The notes under the pieces: generated by a model
Seen by the model: the letters and a program-made list of their open reading frames with translations, nothing else
The model's database searches: none
Told to the model about the DNA's origin: nothing
Position numbers and translations under genes: made by a program
DNA from: a bacterium
GTDB taxonomy: Bacteria > Verrucomicrobiota > Verrucomicrobiia > Limisphaerales > UBA11358
Direction: 5' to 3'
Length of the DNA: 39,276 nt
NCBI GenBank assembly: GCA_021780905.1
Contig: JAJXXW010000014.1
Coordinates: 1 to 39,276, forward strand
Shown here: positions 16,225 to 24,451 of the stretch, piece after piece
Numbering within the stretch: the stretch's first letter is position 1
Layout: each line of letters begins with the position of its first letter

Positions 16225-16625
16225 AGATCGGCCTACCAAAAAATTCAGCGGGCGGCTGACCAACCAAGAGTGAATGAAGCGCATGTTCCCGCTGCCCTTG
16301 ATCCATCGCGCCGAGCCATCAAGGAACACCTCGTGCCGCCCGGCGGCGTCTTACCGTCGCCGCATTGTGCGCAGGCAACGACGACCAGGCGGCAAGCCAG
16401 GTTGTCAAACCCCAGTCGGTGTTATGACCGTTCGGTTGCGCCACCAAATCCGCCGCCAGCATCCAAGAGGGTTTGGATTGGGCGGTCTTGATCGGACTGG
16501 CGGAGGTAAAAGTCCCAAGGTTCTTGACCCACTTGGCAATGCCACCGTAGTATTGATACCCAATCACCCGCTGGCCTCCCGCACAAACTTGGCCACCAGA
16601 AACTCTGGAATGAGGTTGCAAATCT
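16225..16625 (-). pseudogene. Broken pilin-like (prepilin/DUF1559-style) secreted protein gene, C-terminal part
   Basis: Two minus-strand frames carry consecutive pieces of one protein. The first (about 16325-16621) reads VIGYQYYGGIAKWVKNLGT, KPSWMLAADLVAQPNG and LPAHN. The second (about 16225-16329) reads FLDGSARWIKGSGNMRFIHS. Together they resemble the C-terminus of the pilin-like proteins common in Verrucomicrobia and Planctomycetes, where PAH, GG, E/V, FxDGSxxW and FxHSW occur in that order. A frameshift near 16325 breaks the reading, and no N-terminal prepilin segment is found upstream. It is probably a relic. Confidence 0.6.
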
Positions 16626-16763
16626 GCCGCAGAAGATTCAGTTTTGACGGTGCTGGGACGGTTGTTTTTTCATTTATCCCTGCCGTGTGGCGGGGCTAAA
16701 TAAATCGTTCCCACAGTTTTTCAAAAATCCCGTGGGATGGCTGTAAATCTATTGCATAGAATC

Positions 16764-17001
16764 ATGCGTGTGGCTTTGACTCACCAATCTGCGCCCGGTG
16801 CCTGGCAAGTCCTGGTGCGAAGCGCCGCGCTTTTCTTCGGCCTGGCGCTGGCGGTGTCGGCGCAGACCACTTCGGAATCAGACGCGGGTGATCTTATTGA
16901 CGTGTGGCAGACGGATGACGGACTGCCGCTCTCCAGAGTATCAAACCGCCATGCTCCACTTCCTCGCTGGCAAACTGGAAATCCCTCACTATGCCAAATG
17001 A
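16764..17001 (+). pseudogene. Remnant: Reg_prop protein N-terminus joined to an unrelated C-terminal fragment
   Basis: An ATG at 16764 opens a frame with a signal-like segment (LFFGLALAVSAQ) and then LIDVWQTDDGLPLSRV. That is the start of a Reg_prop sensor's first blade and is very close to the kinase at 10616-13477 (VDVWGTADGLPQSSV). After about 16930 the similarity ends. A different frame carries SPEYQTAMLHFLAGKLEIP ending HYAK and a stop at 16999-17001, which looks like the tail of some other, unrecognised protein. The two pieces meet within a few bases, suggesting a deletion scar just upstream of the glycosidase gene. Confidence 0.5.
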
Positions 17002-17041
17002 CCAACTGATTACCCATTACAAACGTCGCGGAACAAAAAAT

Positions 17042-19453
17042 ATGAACATATTAAAGTTATTGCTACCTATTGCGGTTTTGGTGATGAACCTGGCTCCAAC
17101 AAAAGTGGCGCAGGCTGAAAACACCCCTTTTGTTTTTAATCCGCTCGTGTCGGAACAACAGCAGGATGTGGTCAGGCCGTTCAGTTATTTTTTGAGGCAA
17201 AATGACGAACTCGGCTTCAAGGATTCACCCAAGGGCGTGCAAGTCACCATTGATGGCGAATACAACACGCAGTTCGGGAAATTCATGCTCAGCGCCGGCA
17301 CGCCGCTCAAACCCTTGAACAGCCGGTTGCGCACGCTCTCCCAGGATGATCTGCCGGTCATCAACTACGCTGAATTGCAGGACGAAATCGAATACCGGGT
17401 GCAAGCGTTCGCCACGCCGGTCAACTTGGATCCGCTTAACAACCTCATTCTTTTCATCCGGGTCACGGCGCACAATCCCGGCAAGGAAGTTCGGCGCGCG
17501 GCCATCGGCGGCCGGTTTTACGACCGGGAAGGCGAGTTTCTCCAAGACCTGTTCGACCGCCGCCAGCCGTGGTGGTGGGTGGATAAATTCATGAGCCGGA
17601 CCAACTGGACGCCCTGCAAGTCGTGGGAAAAATTGGATGTCCAGACCGAAGGCCAGCTCTCCCGCTGCGGCCATCTGGCGTTCTGTTATGTGCCGGAATC
17701 CACCGGCTGGACGGTCATTAAAACCGAGGAAAATATTGAGCCAATGGAGTTCACCATGAATCTCCAGCCCGGTCAAACCGCGTCGGTGGTGTTCAAGATT
17801 CCGTTTGCCCCGGTGGAAAAGACCCGCCCGCAAAATGTGCAGGACGTGACGAACGCGAATTATGATGATTATCTGGCAAAAACCGTCCGCTTCTGGGAAC
17901 AGACGCTGAACCAGGGCGCCACCTTTTCCGTGCCCGAAGGAAAAGTCGTCCATATGCAGAAGGCGTCGCTGATGTATGACCTGGTGGCCAGAAACATTGA
18001 TGCGGACCAGAAAACCTTCGTGCAGACGGTCAACGACGTCCATTACAACAATTTTTTCTCACGGGACGCCGCGTTCATCATCCACACCTACGATCTGCTC
18101 GGCCTGCCCAAGATTGCCGAGGAATGTATTGAATACGTTTTGCTGAAAGACAAGGACGGTAAATTGGATGGCTTCCGGATGACGCATCCTGATGCGTGGG
18201 GTCAAGCGGTCTGGACCATGGCCGCGCACTACCGCATGACGGGCGACAAAAAATTTGTGGAACGAATTTACCCCCTCATCCCGCCGCACATCGAAAAGCT
18301 CAAAGCCGAAATCGCCAAGGACCCGCTCGGCCTGTGGCCGGTCGCCGGCCCGTATGACAATGAATTGATCAACGGCCATTATACCGGCCATAATTTCTGG
18401 GTGTTGCTGGGCTTGCAGGACGCCGTGCAACTGGCCCAGGCGTTGGGCAAAACGGAGGACGCGGCCAAATTCCAGGCGATTCACGATGATTACCTGGCCA
18501 AGTTCAAACAGCAGCTCGCCCTCGTCACCCAATCCACCGGCGGCTACATTCCGCCGGGCCTGGATAATCCGCTCGACGGGAATGACTGGGAAAACGCCAC
18601 CGGCGGCGTCTATCCTTTCCGCGTGCTGTCGCCGGAAAATCCGCTGGTGGCGGGGACCGTCCATACCATCCGCCAGTTTCTTTACCAGGAAGGCATCACC
18701 ACCTACGGCAAAAACGCCTTTTATCTGAAGACGCAAATGGCCACCCATGGCGCGGATTGGTCCAAGCCCCGCAAGGCGGTGATCCATCACTACGAATTGT
18801 TTAATGTGCTCCAGACCGAACTCGCGCTGGGCATGGATCGCCAGTCCATCGCCGACTTTTATTCCTTTTTGCTGCATACCGGCAGCACGCACACCGGTTT
18901 TGAGTATGACACCTGGGCGTGGCGCGACCGTTTCACGCACAACAATTATGCGCCGCACGGCTGGTGCGCCGCCCGCTACAACGAATGTTTGCGCAATATG
19001 CTCCTGCGCGAAGACACGGAAAAACCCGCACTGCATCTGGCGAGCGCGCTGTCACCGCTCTGGCTGGAAAAAGGCAGAGAAATCCGCGTGGAAAATGCCC
19101 CGACTGATTTCGGGCCGATCTCATACCAAATCAAATCGGCTTCGGCCGGGGCGGAAGTGGCGATACAGTCCAATTGGCGGCAAGCGCCAGACGAACTGGT
19201 CTTCCATGTGCCTTGGTTTTTGACCGCAACTTCAGCCAAAGCCGATGGCCAATCCATTGCGGTGAATGACCGCGCCATTCACCTGCCGTGCACCACCCGC
19301 CATTTGTCGTTGGTGTGGAAATGGAATCAGCATCCGGATTTGAGCTACGAGACGGCGGTGAAATTGTATCTGGACAAATACTGGAAGCTCCAAAAAGGCA
19401 TGGCCATTCCGGGCTTCGACTCCCGCTGGATTTTTCCCGCATCGGACCGGTAA
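17042..19453 (+). CDS. Secreted putative (alpha/alpha)6-barrel glycoside hydrolase
   Basis: 803 residues from the ATG at 17042, chosen because it begins a good signal peptide (MNILKLLLPIAVLVMNL, ending near KVAQA). A longer frame from 16991 adds a charged, non-signal leader. The N-terminal half looks like a beta-sandwich. From about residue 290 a helical barrel-like region begins: NFFSRDAAFIIHTYDLLGLP, WGQAVWTMAAHYRMTGD, PVAGPYDNELINGHYTGHN, FEYDTWAWRDRFTHNNYAPH. This architecture is that of six-hairpin glycosidases, but I cannot assign a CAZy family. Conserved acidic positions such as D and E in GPYDNE are catalytic candidates only. It converges with the XylR-like regulator (31-base gap) and probably feeds sugars to the downstream cluster. 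Confidence 0.7.
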   Translation: MNILKLLLPIAVLVMNLAPTKVAQAENTPFVFNPLVSEQQQDVVRPFSYFLRQNDELGFKDSPKGVQVTIDGEYNTQFGKFMLSAGTPLKPLNSRLRTLSQDDLPVINYAELQDEIEYRVQAFATPVNLDPLNNLILFIRVTAHNPGKEVRRAAIGGRFYDREGEFLQDLFDRRQPWWWVDKFMSRTNWTPCKSWEKLDVQTEGQLSRCGHLAFCYVPESTGWTVIKTEENIEPMEFTMNLQPGQTASVVFKIPFAPVEKTRPQNVQDVTNANYDDYLAKTVRFWEQTLNQGATFSVPEGKVVHMQKASLMYDLVARNIDADQKTFVQTVNDVHYNNFFSRDAAFIIHTYDLLGLPKIAEECIEYVLLKDKDGKLDGFRMTHPDAWGQAVWTMAAHYRMTGDKKFVERIYPLIPPHIEKLKAEIAKDPLGLWPVAGPYDNELINGHYTGHNFWVLLGLQDAVQLAQALGKTEDAAKFQAIHDDYLAKFKQQLALVTQSTGGYIPPGLDNPLDGNDWENATGGVYPFRVLSPENPLVAGTVHTIRQFLYQEGITTYGKNAFYLKTQMATHGADWSKPRKAVIHHYELFNVLQTELALGMDRQSIADFYSFLLHTGSTHTGFEYDTWAWRDRFTHNNYAPHGWCAARYNECLRNMLLREDTEKPALHLASALSPLWLEKGREIRVENAPTDFGPISYQIKSASAGAEVAIQSNWRQAPDELVFHVPWFLTATSAKADGQSIAVNDRAIHLPCTTRHLSLVWKWNQHPDLSYETAVKLYLDKYWKLQKGMAIPGFDSRWIFPASDR

Positions 19454-19484
19454 CCAGCGGCCGTGGAAATATAGAATAAACCGC

Positions 19485-20669
19485 CTATCGCTTTTGATCC
19501 CGGACGCGGCCGCGCGTTTCCATGCCGGGCGTTTGATTTTTGCGGTAAGCCTTCGGACTCATGCTAAAGAATTTGCGGAATGTTCTGAATAGATGACTGG
19601 GGCGGGCAAATCCGGTGACGGCGGCGATTTTGGCCACGGTCAGCTTCGTGGTCGAAAGCAGCTCTTTTACTTTATCCATCCGTATTCGGACGATTTCCTC
19701 ATTCAGACTCCGCTTGAGTTCCTTACGAAAAGCAATTTCCAGCGGCCGGCGTGAAAGATCCGTCGCCGCGACGATGTCATCCACCCCCAGCAACGGATTA
19801 GCATAGCGATCTTGGATGTAACGCAATGCCCGCGCCACTTGCAGGTTGTCAATCGCCGTGATATCCGTGCTCCGGCGCGTGACCAATCCCTTGGGGCGAA
19901 CGCGGATTACTTTCGCCGGCGGTTTTCGCCCCGCCATCAGCCGGTCCAGCAAGGCCGCCGCCTGGTAAGCCATCCCCTCGAGATCGTGGCAGACACTGGA
20001 CAAAGGCACCCGCACGCATTCGCAAAGAATCTGGTCATTGTCCACCCCCAGAACCGCCACCGCTTCGGGCACAAACAAGCCGGCATCATCGCACGCGTCA
20101 ATGATGTCCGCCGCCACGCAGTCATTGTAGCCGAAAACTGCCAGCGGTTTGGGCAGACGCCGCAGTTCGCCGATAAGTTGTTGGCGCCGGCCGCTCCAAT
20201 CACGCGTGGCCAGCGCGGCCTGTCGGCTGTCAGCCGTCGGCAATATGTTACAGGTGAAACCCGCGCGGGCCAGCCGGTTGGTAAAGCCACGATACCGCTC
20301 GGCGTTGACGACGTCATTAAAAAATGGCGCCCAGGCGAAATTGCGGAAACCGCGCTCCAGAAAGTGCTGGGCGGCAATGTGTCCGATCATTTCACTATCC
20401 CCTTCCACCCGGGGCAGCCTGATGTCATCGCGCACCTTCGAAATTTCCACCGCCGGCAGGCCGGAGGACAGGATGAACTGCGCCAGATCATCGCGGTCGC
20501 CGATGAACGAGAGAATGCCATCACCGCGCCAGCCAACCGGAATTTTAGCCGTGTAAATCATGTCCGCGACCACATGCCAGTGGTGTTCCTTGGCGTATCT
20601 GGTGGCCCCTCTAAAAAAACCGTGGTGGGTGTCCGTCAAAGCCAGCAAAACGGAGCGTTTGGCGCGCAT
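19485..20669 (-). CDS. XylR-like transcriptional regulator (LacI-type sugar sensor plus AraC HTH)
   Basis: 394 residues. Residues about 5-275 form a periplasmic-binding-protein-like sensor of the LacI type: VLLALTDTHHGFFRGATRYA, then AVFGYNDCVAADIIDACDDAG, AVLGVDNDQILCE and PLSSVCHDLEGMAYQAAALL. The C-terminal ~100 residues are an AraC-type double helix-turn-helix: VDDIVAATDLSRRPLEIAFR, then VAKIAAVTGFARPSHLFRTF and FFSMSPKAYR. This is the design of E. coli XylR, which binds a sugar and activates catabolic operons. It is convergent with the glycosidase gene and divergent from the aldo/keto-reductase cluster, so it is the likely local regulator. The inducer is probably a sugar released by the cluster. 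Confidence 0.92.
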   Translation of the reverse strand: MRAKRSVLLALTDTHHGFFRGATRYAKEHHWHVVADMIYTAKIPVGWRGDGILSFIGDRDDLAQFILSSGLPAVEISKVRDDIRLPRVEGDSEMIGHIAAQHFLERGFRNFAWAPFFNDVVNAERYRGFTNRLARAGFTCNILPTADSRQAALATRDWSGRRQQLIGELRRLPKPLAVFGYNDCVAADIIDACDDAGLFVPEAVAVLGVDNDQILCECVRVPLSSVCHDLEGMAYQAAALLDRLMAGRKPPAKVIRVRPKGLVTRRSTDITAIDNLQVARALRYIQDRYANPLLGVDDIVAATDLSRRPLEIAFRKELKRSLNEEIVRIRMDKVKELLSTTKLTVAKIAAVTGFARPSHLFRTFRKFFSMSPKAYRKNQTPGMETRGRVRDQKR

Positions 20670-20709
20670 AATGTCAAAAAACTAACCATGTCGGCACATT
20701 CAGCAAGCA

Positions 20710-20751
20710 AAAATGGCAGCGTAAAATGGCACAACTCACGACGTAAAATGG
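20710..20751. promoter_or_regulatory. Direct AAAATGG repeats upstream of the XylR-like gene, candidate operator
   Basis: AAAATGG occurs at 20710, 20723 and 20745. The last two are part of GTAAAATGG copies exactly 22 bases apart, two helical turns, as expected for paired half-sites of AraC-type activators. They lie 40-80 bases before the regulator start codon, on the side facing the plus-strand cluster. Autoregulation or activation of the divergent operon would both fit. Confidence 0.35.
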
Positions 20752-20939
20752 TAGTAGTCACCCATCCACCGTTCAGGTGATACTGGAAAACAGTCAATTG
20801 TGGCTCATCATGCGGCTCGACGCTCATCAATATTTCAGTTGTGTGCGTCAAGTTCTGCAAACTGGTTTTTGGTCAAGGTGTGGCCACGTGGTCAATTGAG
20901 GCGGCGCAGAGCGGCGACCCTGGATGACGGTTGGGGAAC

Positions 20940-21320
20940 AAAAATGGAACCTTCGCCGGGGCGCTACAAGCTGTCAAGCGCGCCGGAAGCGTTTCCGGCA
21001 AACGCGTGTTGTTGGCGCGCAGCCAGCCTTGCAACAGGCGTTTGATCTGGTTCGCCCCGGCGGCACGCTTGGCACGTGAAGACGGGCCGTTGCCGGCTAT
21101 TTGCGGATGAATCGTGAAATCAATTTCATCGGTTCCATGCGCTACGGCGATGTGTTTGACGAAGCCATCCGGCTGGTGGCAACCAAACAGATTGACTTGC
21201 GGCCGCTGATTACCAGCGTGCTGCCGCTGGCCGCTGGCCGACCCAGCGATGCGACAGGCAGGCAACCAGCCGCAGGCATTAAAAGTTCAGATGGAGATTT
21301 ACGACAAATCGAAAACATGC
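20940..21320 (+). pseudogene. Decayed zinc-dependent alcohol (polyol) dehydrogenase
   Basis: Pieces of a medium-chain zinc dehydrogenase are spread over different frames: FAGALQAVKRAGSVSGKRVL (substrate/NAD domain junction), LQQAFDLVRPGGTL, REINFIGSMRYGDVFDEAIR with LVATKQIDLRPLITSVLPLA, and finally QALKVQMEIYDKS. These match the order in sorbitol/L-idonate/xylitol-type dehydrogenases. The N-terminal catalytic zinc domain and part of the Rossmann fold are missing, and stop codons and frameshifts separate the pieces, so it cannot be functional. It lies between the XylR-like regulator and the aldo/keto reductase. It was probably once part of the cluster. The rest of 20670-21396 holds no other gene. 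Confidence 0.75.
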
Positions 21321-21396
21321 ACTTATCCACATTGATCTGGTGGTCGGCGCGCCCTACTGTTGGCTGCGATGAGATTTGGCATCCGTCTCAATTTTT

Positions 21397-22425
21397 ATGA
21401 AACATAATCTACTCGGGAAAACGGGCCTGCGGGTTTCGGCATTGAGTTTTGGCGCCTCGGCGCTGGGCGGCGTTTACGGCCCCGTGGACGAGGCGGAAGG
21501 CATCCGCGCCGTGCATACGGCGTTGGATTTGGGCATCAACTATTTCGACGTCTCGCCGGCTTACGGAGCGACTCGCGCTGAAACCGTTCTGGGCCGGGCG
21601 TTGCGGGGCATCCGCCGCGACCGTTACCACCTTTCCACCAAGGTTGGCAAATACACCCAACCCGGCGGCTATGGCGTGGACACTTTGGATTACTCCCGCG
21701 CCCGCATCCGCGCCTCATTGGACGAGAGCGCCGCGCGTCTGGGCACGGACTATTTTGACATCATTCACATTCACGACATTGAATATCAAGGGCGGCGCTT
21801 CACCGAATGGGCCTTGCGCGAAGGTTTGGCCGCGGTGCATGAATTGAAACGCGTAGGCCGCATCGGGGCTGTGAGCTTTGGCATTTATCCGATGGATCTG
21901 TGGCACCGCATTTTTAATGACTACGATGTGGATGCCGGTTTGGTGCATAATCATTATTGCCTCAACTGCACCCGGCTGCTCGAATTGCTGCCCGTGGCAA
22001 AGAAGAAAAACATTGGCATCATCAACGGCTCGCCGTTTGGCAGCGGCCTGCTGACCGAACGCGGACCGGCGGACTGGCATCCGGCCTCACCGGCCGATCG
22101 CCAAATCTTCCGCGATGCGGTAAAGTTTTGCCGTGAGCAAGGGGTGCCCATCGGCCAACTGGCCCTGCAATTTGCCAGTCAGCATCCGGTGATTCCCACG
22201 ACGCTGTTTAGCTCGGCGCGTTCGGAATCCGTCCGCCGCAACGTGCAGTGGCATGAGGAGCCTTTCGACCCGGCGCTCCTGACGGCCGTGCAGCGCATCT
22301 TGAAACCGGTGATGAACAAGCCATGGAACTATGACGACCCCATCAGCAAACCCAAAACGAGTGCGCAAAAGGCCGTTCACCAGCTAGCCAGTCAGCCGGA
22401 TGTGGTTCTTCGTTGCACCAATTGA
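21397..22425 (+). CDS. Aldo/keto reductase, aldose (L-fucose/L-galactose-type) dehydrogenase-like
   Basis: 342 residues from the ATG at 21397 (MKHNLLGKTGLRVSALSFGA), the usual family start; a frame from 21376 adds seven unlikely residues. The AKR tetrad is visible as D51 and Y56 (NYFDVSPAYGATRAE), K82 (STKVGKY) and H124 (DIIHIHDIE). It resembles the L-galactose dehydrogenase/D-threo-aldose 1-dehydrogenase branch, which oxidises aldoses such as L-fucose to lactones with NAD(P). The C-terminus is slightly extended. It may process a released neutral sugar, or act with the now-decayed dehydrogenase upstream. First gene of the plus-strand cluster. Confidence 0.88.
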   Translation: MKHNLLGKTGLRVSALSFGASALGGVYGPVDEAEGIRAVHTALDLGINYFDVSPAYGATRAETVLGRALRGIRRDRYHLSTKVGKYTQPGGYGVDTLDYSRARIRASLDESAARLGTDYFDIIHIHDIEYQGRRFTEWALREGLAAVHELKRVGRIGAVSFGIYPMDLWHRIFNDYDVDAGLVHNHYCLNCTRLLELLPVAKKKNIGIINGSPFGSGLLTERGPADWHPASPADRQIFRDAVKFCREQGVPIGQLALQFASQHPVIPTTLFSSARSESVRRNVQWHEEPFDPALLTAVQRILKPVMNKPWNYDDPISKPKTSAQKAVHQLASQPDVVLRCTN

Positions 22426-22449
22426 AGTAACCATTGTCAAAATTTGATC

Positions 22450-22474
22450 GGGGCTGGGAAAGGGTCCCACCCCC
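22450..22474. terminator. Weak hairpin after the aldo/keto reductase
   Basis: TGGGA (22455-22459) and TCCCA (22465-22469) pair around AAGGG, and the flanking GGGG and CCCC runs extend the stem with one bulge. It follows the reductase stop by about 25 bases. There is no T-run, so it is at best a weak attenuator or a Rho-independent-like relic. Confidence 0.25.
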
Positions 22475-22530
22475 TGCTCCGTTTGTAGGCGGTTGCGTAA
22501 AATTGATATGACCGGATGACTTTGCGAACA

Positions 22531-22567
22531 TTCATAAGCCGTCAGGCGCAACTTTTGCGTTTATGAA
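22531..22567. promoter_or_regulatory. Nested inverted repeat upstream of the sugar porter
   Basis: TTCATAA (22531-22537) pairs with TTATGAA (22561-22567), and inside it CGCAA (22547-22551) pairs with TTGCG (22555-22559). The whole dyad lies about 85 bases before the porter start codon at 22652. It could be an operator for a dimeric regulator or a leader hairpin. It suggests that the porter starts its own transcription unit. Confidence 0.35.
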
Positions 22568-22651
22568 AAACCATTCTCTGTTTCCAATCCGTCATAACCG
22601 GTGGCATTTTCTGTTTTGGAAAGACGCCACACACCCACACCAAATTTGCAA

Positions 22652-24451
22652 ATGAACTCGCATCATCCTGCCCCTGGCAAAAACGGCTACAACCGCCTGC
22701 TGCTCTTTGTCGCCGGCCTCGGCGGTCTGCTCTACGGTGTGGACGTGGGCATCATCGCCGGTGCGCTGCCATATCTGCAGGACACCTCCGGACTGAACGC
22801 CAGCCAGCTTTCTTTCATCGTGGCGGCGGTATTGGCGGGCAGCGTCATTTCAACGATCTTTGCCGGCCTGCTTTCCGACCTGCTAGGCCGGAGGAAAATG
22901 ATGATCATCAGCGGCATTTTATTTGTGATCAGCATTCCGATGATTGCGCTGGCGCAGGGTTTCACGCCGCTGGTGCTCGGACGATTGTTGCAGGGCATCA
23001 GCGCGGGCTTCATCGGCGTGGCGGTGCCGCTGTATTTGGCCGAGTGTCTGGGCGCATCCAACCGAGGCAAAGGCACCGGTATTTTCCAATGGTTGCTGAC
23101 GCTGGGCATCGTGGCGGCGGCGTTGATTGCGATGGGTTTCAGCGCCTGGCTTGGGGGCATTGAAAGCGCGGTTGAAAAAGGAACCGCTACGGCGGCACAA
23201 TTATTCGCCGCCAAAAATCTCGCGTGGCGCAGTATTTTCTGGGTGTCGCTGCCGCCGGGAATTTTGTTTGTCATCGGCGCGTTCATCGTTTCCGAATCGC
23301 CGCGCTGGCTGTTCCGCAAGGGACAAACGGAAGCGGCGAAAGCGGCGCTGCTGCGCTCGCGCACGCCGGAACAGGCGGAGCTTGAATTGGCGGAAATGGC
23401 GGCCACCGCCGCCAGCGAAAGGCAGGCTTCAGCCACCGGCGGCAAAATCAAGGAATCCCTCCTGCGCCGGAAATATCTCATCCCGTTCGTCATGGCTTGC
23501 GTCATTCTCGCTTGCACGCAGGCCACGGGCGTCAATTCCATCATCGGCTACAATGCCACCATCTTGATTCAGGCCGGCCTCTCCGACGTCGCGGCCCATT
23601 GGGGCTATGTCATCCTCACTTCGGTCAACTTCCTCATCACGATGATTGGCGTGGCGCTGGTGGATAAGCGGGGCCGCAAGTTCCTGCTCTCGCTGGGCAG
23701 CGCCGGCATCATCGTTTCCCTGCTGGGCGTGGCGTTCTTGTTTCATCGGACGGAAAAGCAACGGGTGGATTGCGCCCTGGCGGTGCAGGCCATGGTGACC
23801 ACAACCAATCAGACGTTGAACATAGATTTTAATCCAGCCACCGTGACCGCGCTCCTCGGGGAAAAATCGGCGGTTCCCGCCAGCCAGCCGCAAACGCTAA
23901 TCATCATCTATTCCTACGGCGATTTTCGCGCTGCCACCAAGGTGGTGCGCTCCACGGATAAAACCGCCACCCTCAAGATAGACCGGGGCAGTTGCGTTCC
24001 CGCCAATCAGGGCGTGGCGTTTTTCTCCAATCCATTTGCCGATCTGAACGCCGCCAAAACCGCGCCGTTGAAGATCGAAAACGCCCTCATCACACCGGTT
24101 CCGAGCGCGATCAACGGCTGGTTGACCGCCGCGTTCGTCTTCTGTTTCATGGCATTTTTTGCCGTTGGCCCGGGCGTGTGCGTCTGGCTGGCGCTCTCGG
24201 AATTGATGCCGACGCGCATCCGCTCCAACGGCATGGCCATCGCGCTGGTCATCAATCAGACCGTCTCCACCGTGATTGCCGCCACGTTCCTGCCCACGGT
24301 CGGCAAATACGGCTACGGCACGATGTTCTTTGTCTTCGCCGGTGGAACCGTTATCTATTTCATCACCGCCGCGTTCTTCCTGCCGGAAACCAAGGGCAAG
24401 ACGCTGGAGGAGATTGAGGAGTATTTCGAAGGAAAAAATAATCCGCAGTGA
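22652..24451 (+). CDS. MFS sugar porter with large extracytoplasmic insertion
   Basis: 599 residues from the ATG at 22652 (MNSHHPAPGKNGYNRLLLF); a GTG frame from 22601 is possible but less likely. Sugar-porter signatures are clear: GGLLYGVDVGIIAGALPYL, DLLGRRKMM, SESPRWLFRKG, VDKRGRK and the C-terminal PETKGKTLEEIEEYF. Twelve membrane helices are expected. Between helices 9 and 10 (about residues 365-488) lies an insertion of about 120 residues with mixed beta-like sequence, absent from typical porters such as XylE. It probably imports the (amino) sugar released by the neighbouring hydrolases, replacing a SusC/SusD system. Its stop overlaps the GTG start of the next gene (GTGA at 24448-24451), suggesting translational coupling. 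Confidence 0.9.
   Translation: MNSHHPAPGKNGYNRLLLFVAGLGGLLYGVDVGIIAGALPYLQDTSGLNASQLSFIVAAVLAGSVISTIFAGLLSDLLGRRKMMIISGILFVISIPMIALAQGFTPLVLGRLLQGISAGFIGVAVPLYLAECLGASNRGKGTGIFQWLLTLGIVAAALIAMGFSAWLGGIESAVEKGTATAAQLFAAKNLAWRSIFWVSLPPGILFVIGAFIVSESPRWLFRKGQTEAAKAALLRSRTPEQAELELAEMAATAASERQASATGGKIKESLLRRKYLIPFVMACVILACTQATGVNSIIGYNATILIQAGLSDVAAHWGYVILTSVNFLITMIGVALVDKRGRKFLLSLGSAGIIVSLLGVAFLFHRTEKQRVDCALAVQAMVTTTNQTLNIDFNPATVTALLGEKSAVPASQPQTLIIIYSYGDFRAATKVVRSTDKTATLKIDRGSCVPANQGVAFFSNPFADLNAAKTAPLKIENALITPVPSAINGWLTAAFVFCFMAFFAVGPGVCVWLALSELMPTRIRSNGMAIALVINQTVSTVIAATFLPTVGKYGYGTMFFVFAGGTVIYFITAAFFLPETKGKTLEEIEEYFEGKNNPQ

Noticed and set aside
18059..19036. 325-residue minus-strand frame in the 803-residue glycosidase gene
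   Set aside because: Composition is shadow-like (antisense of repeated GGC/GCC codons) and the sense gene has a signal peptide and a coherent fold.
17042..19453. Assignment of the 803-residue protein to the GH95 alpha-fucosidase family
   Set aside because: Length and a barrel-like fold fit loosely, but the typical GH95 N-terminal and catalytic blocks are not seen.
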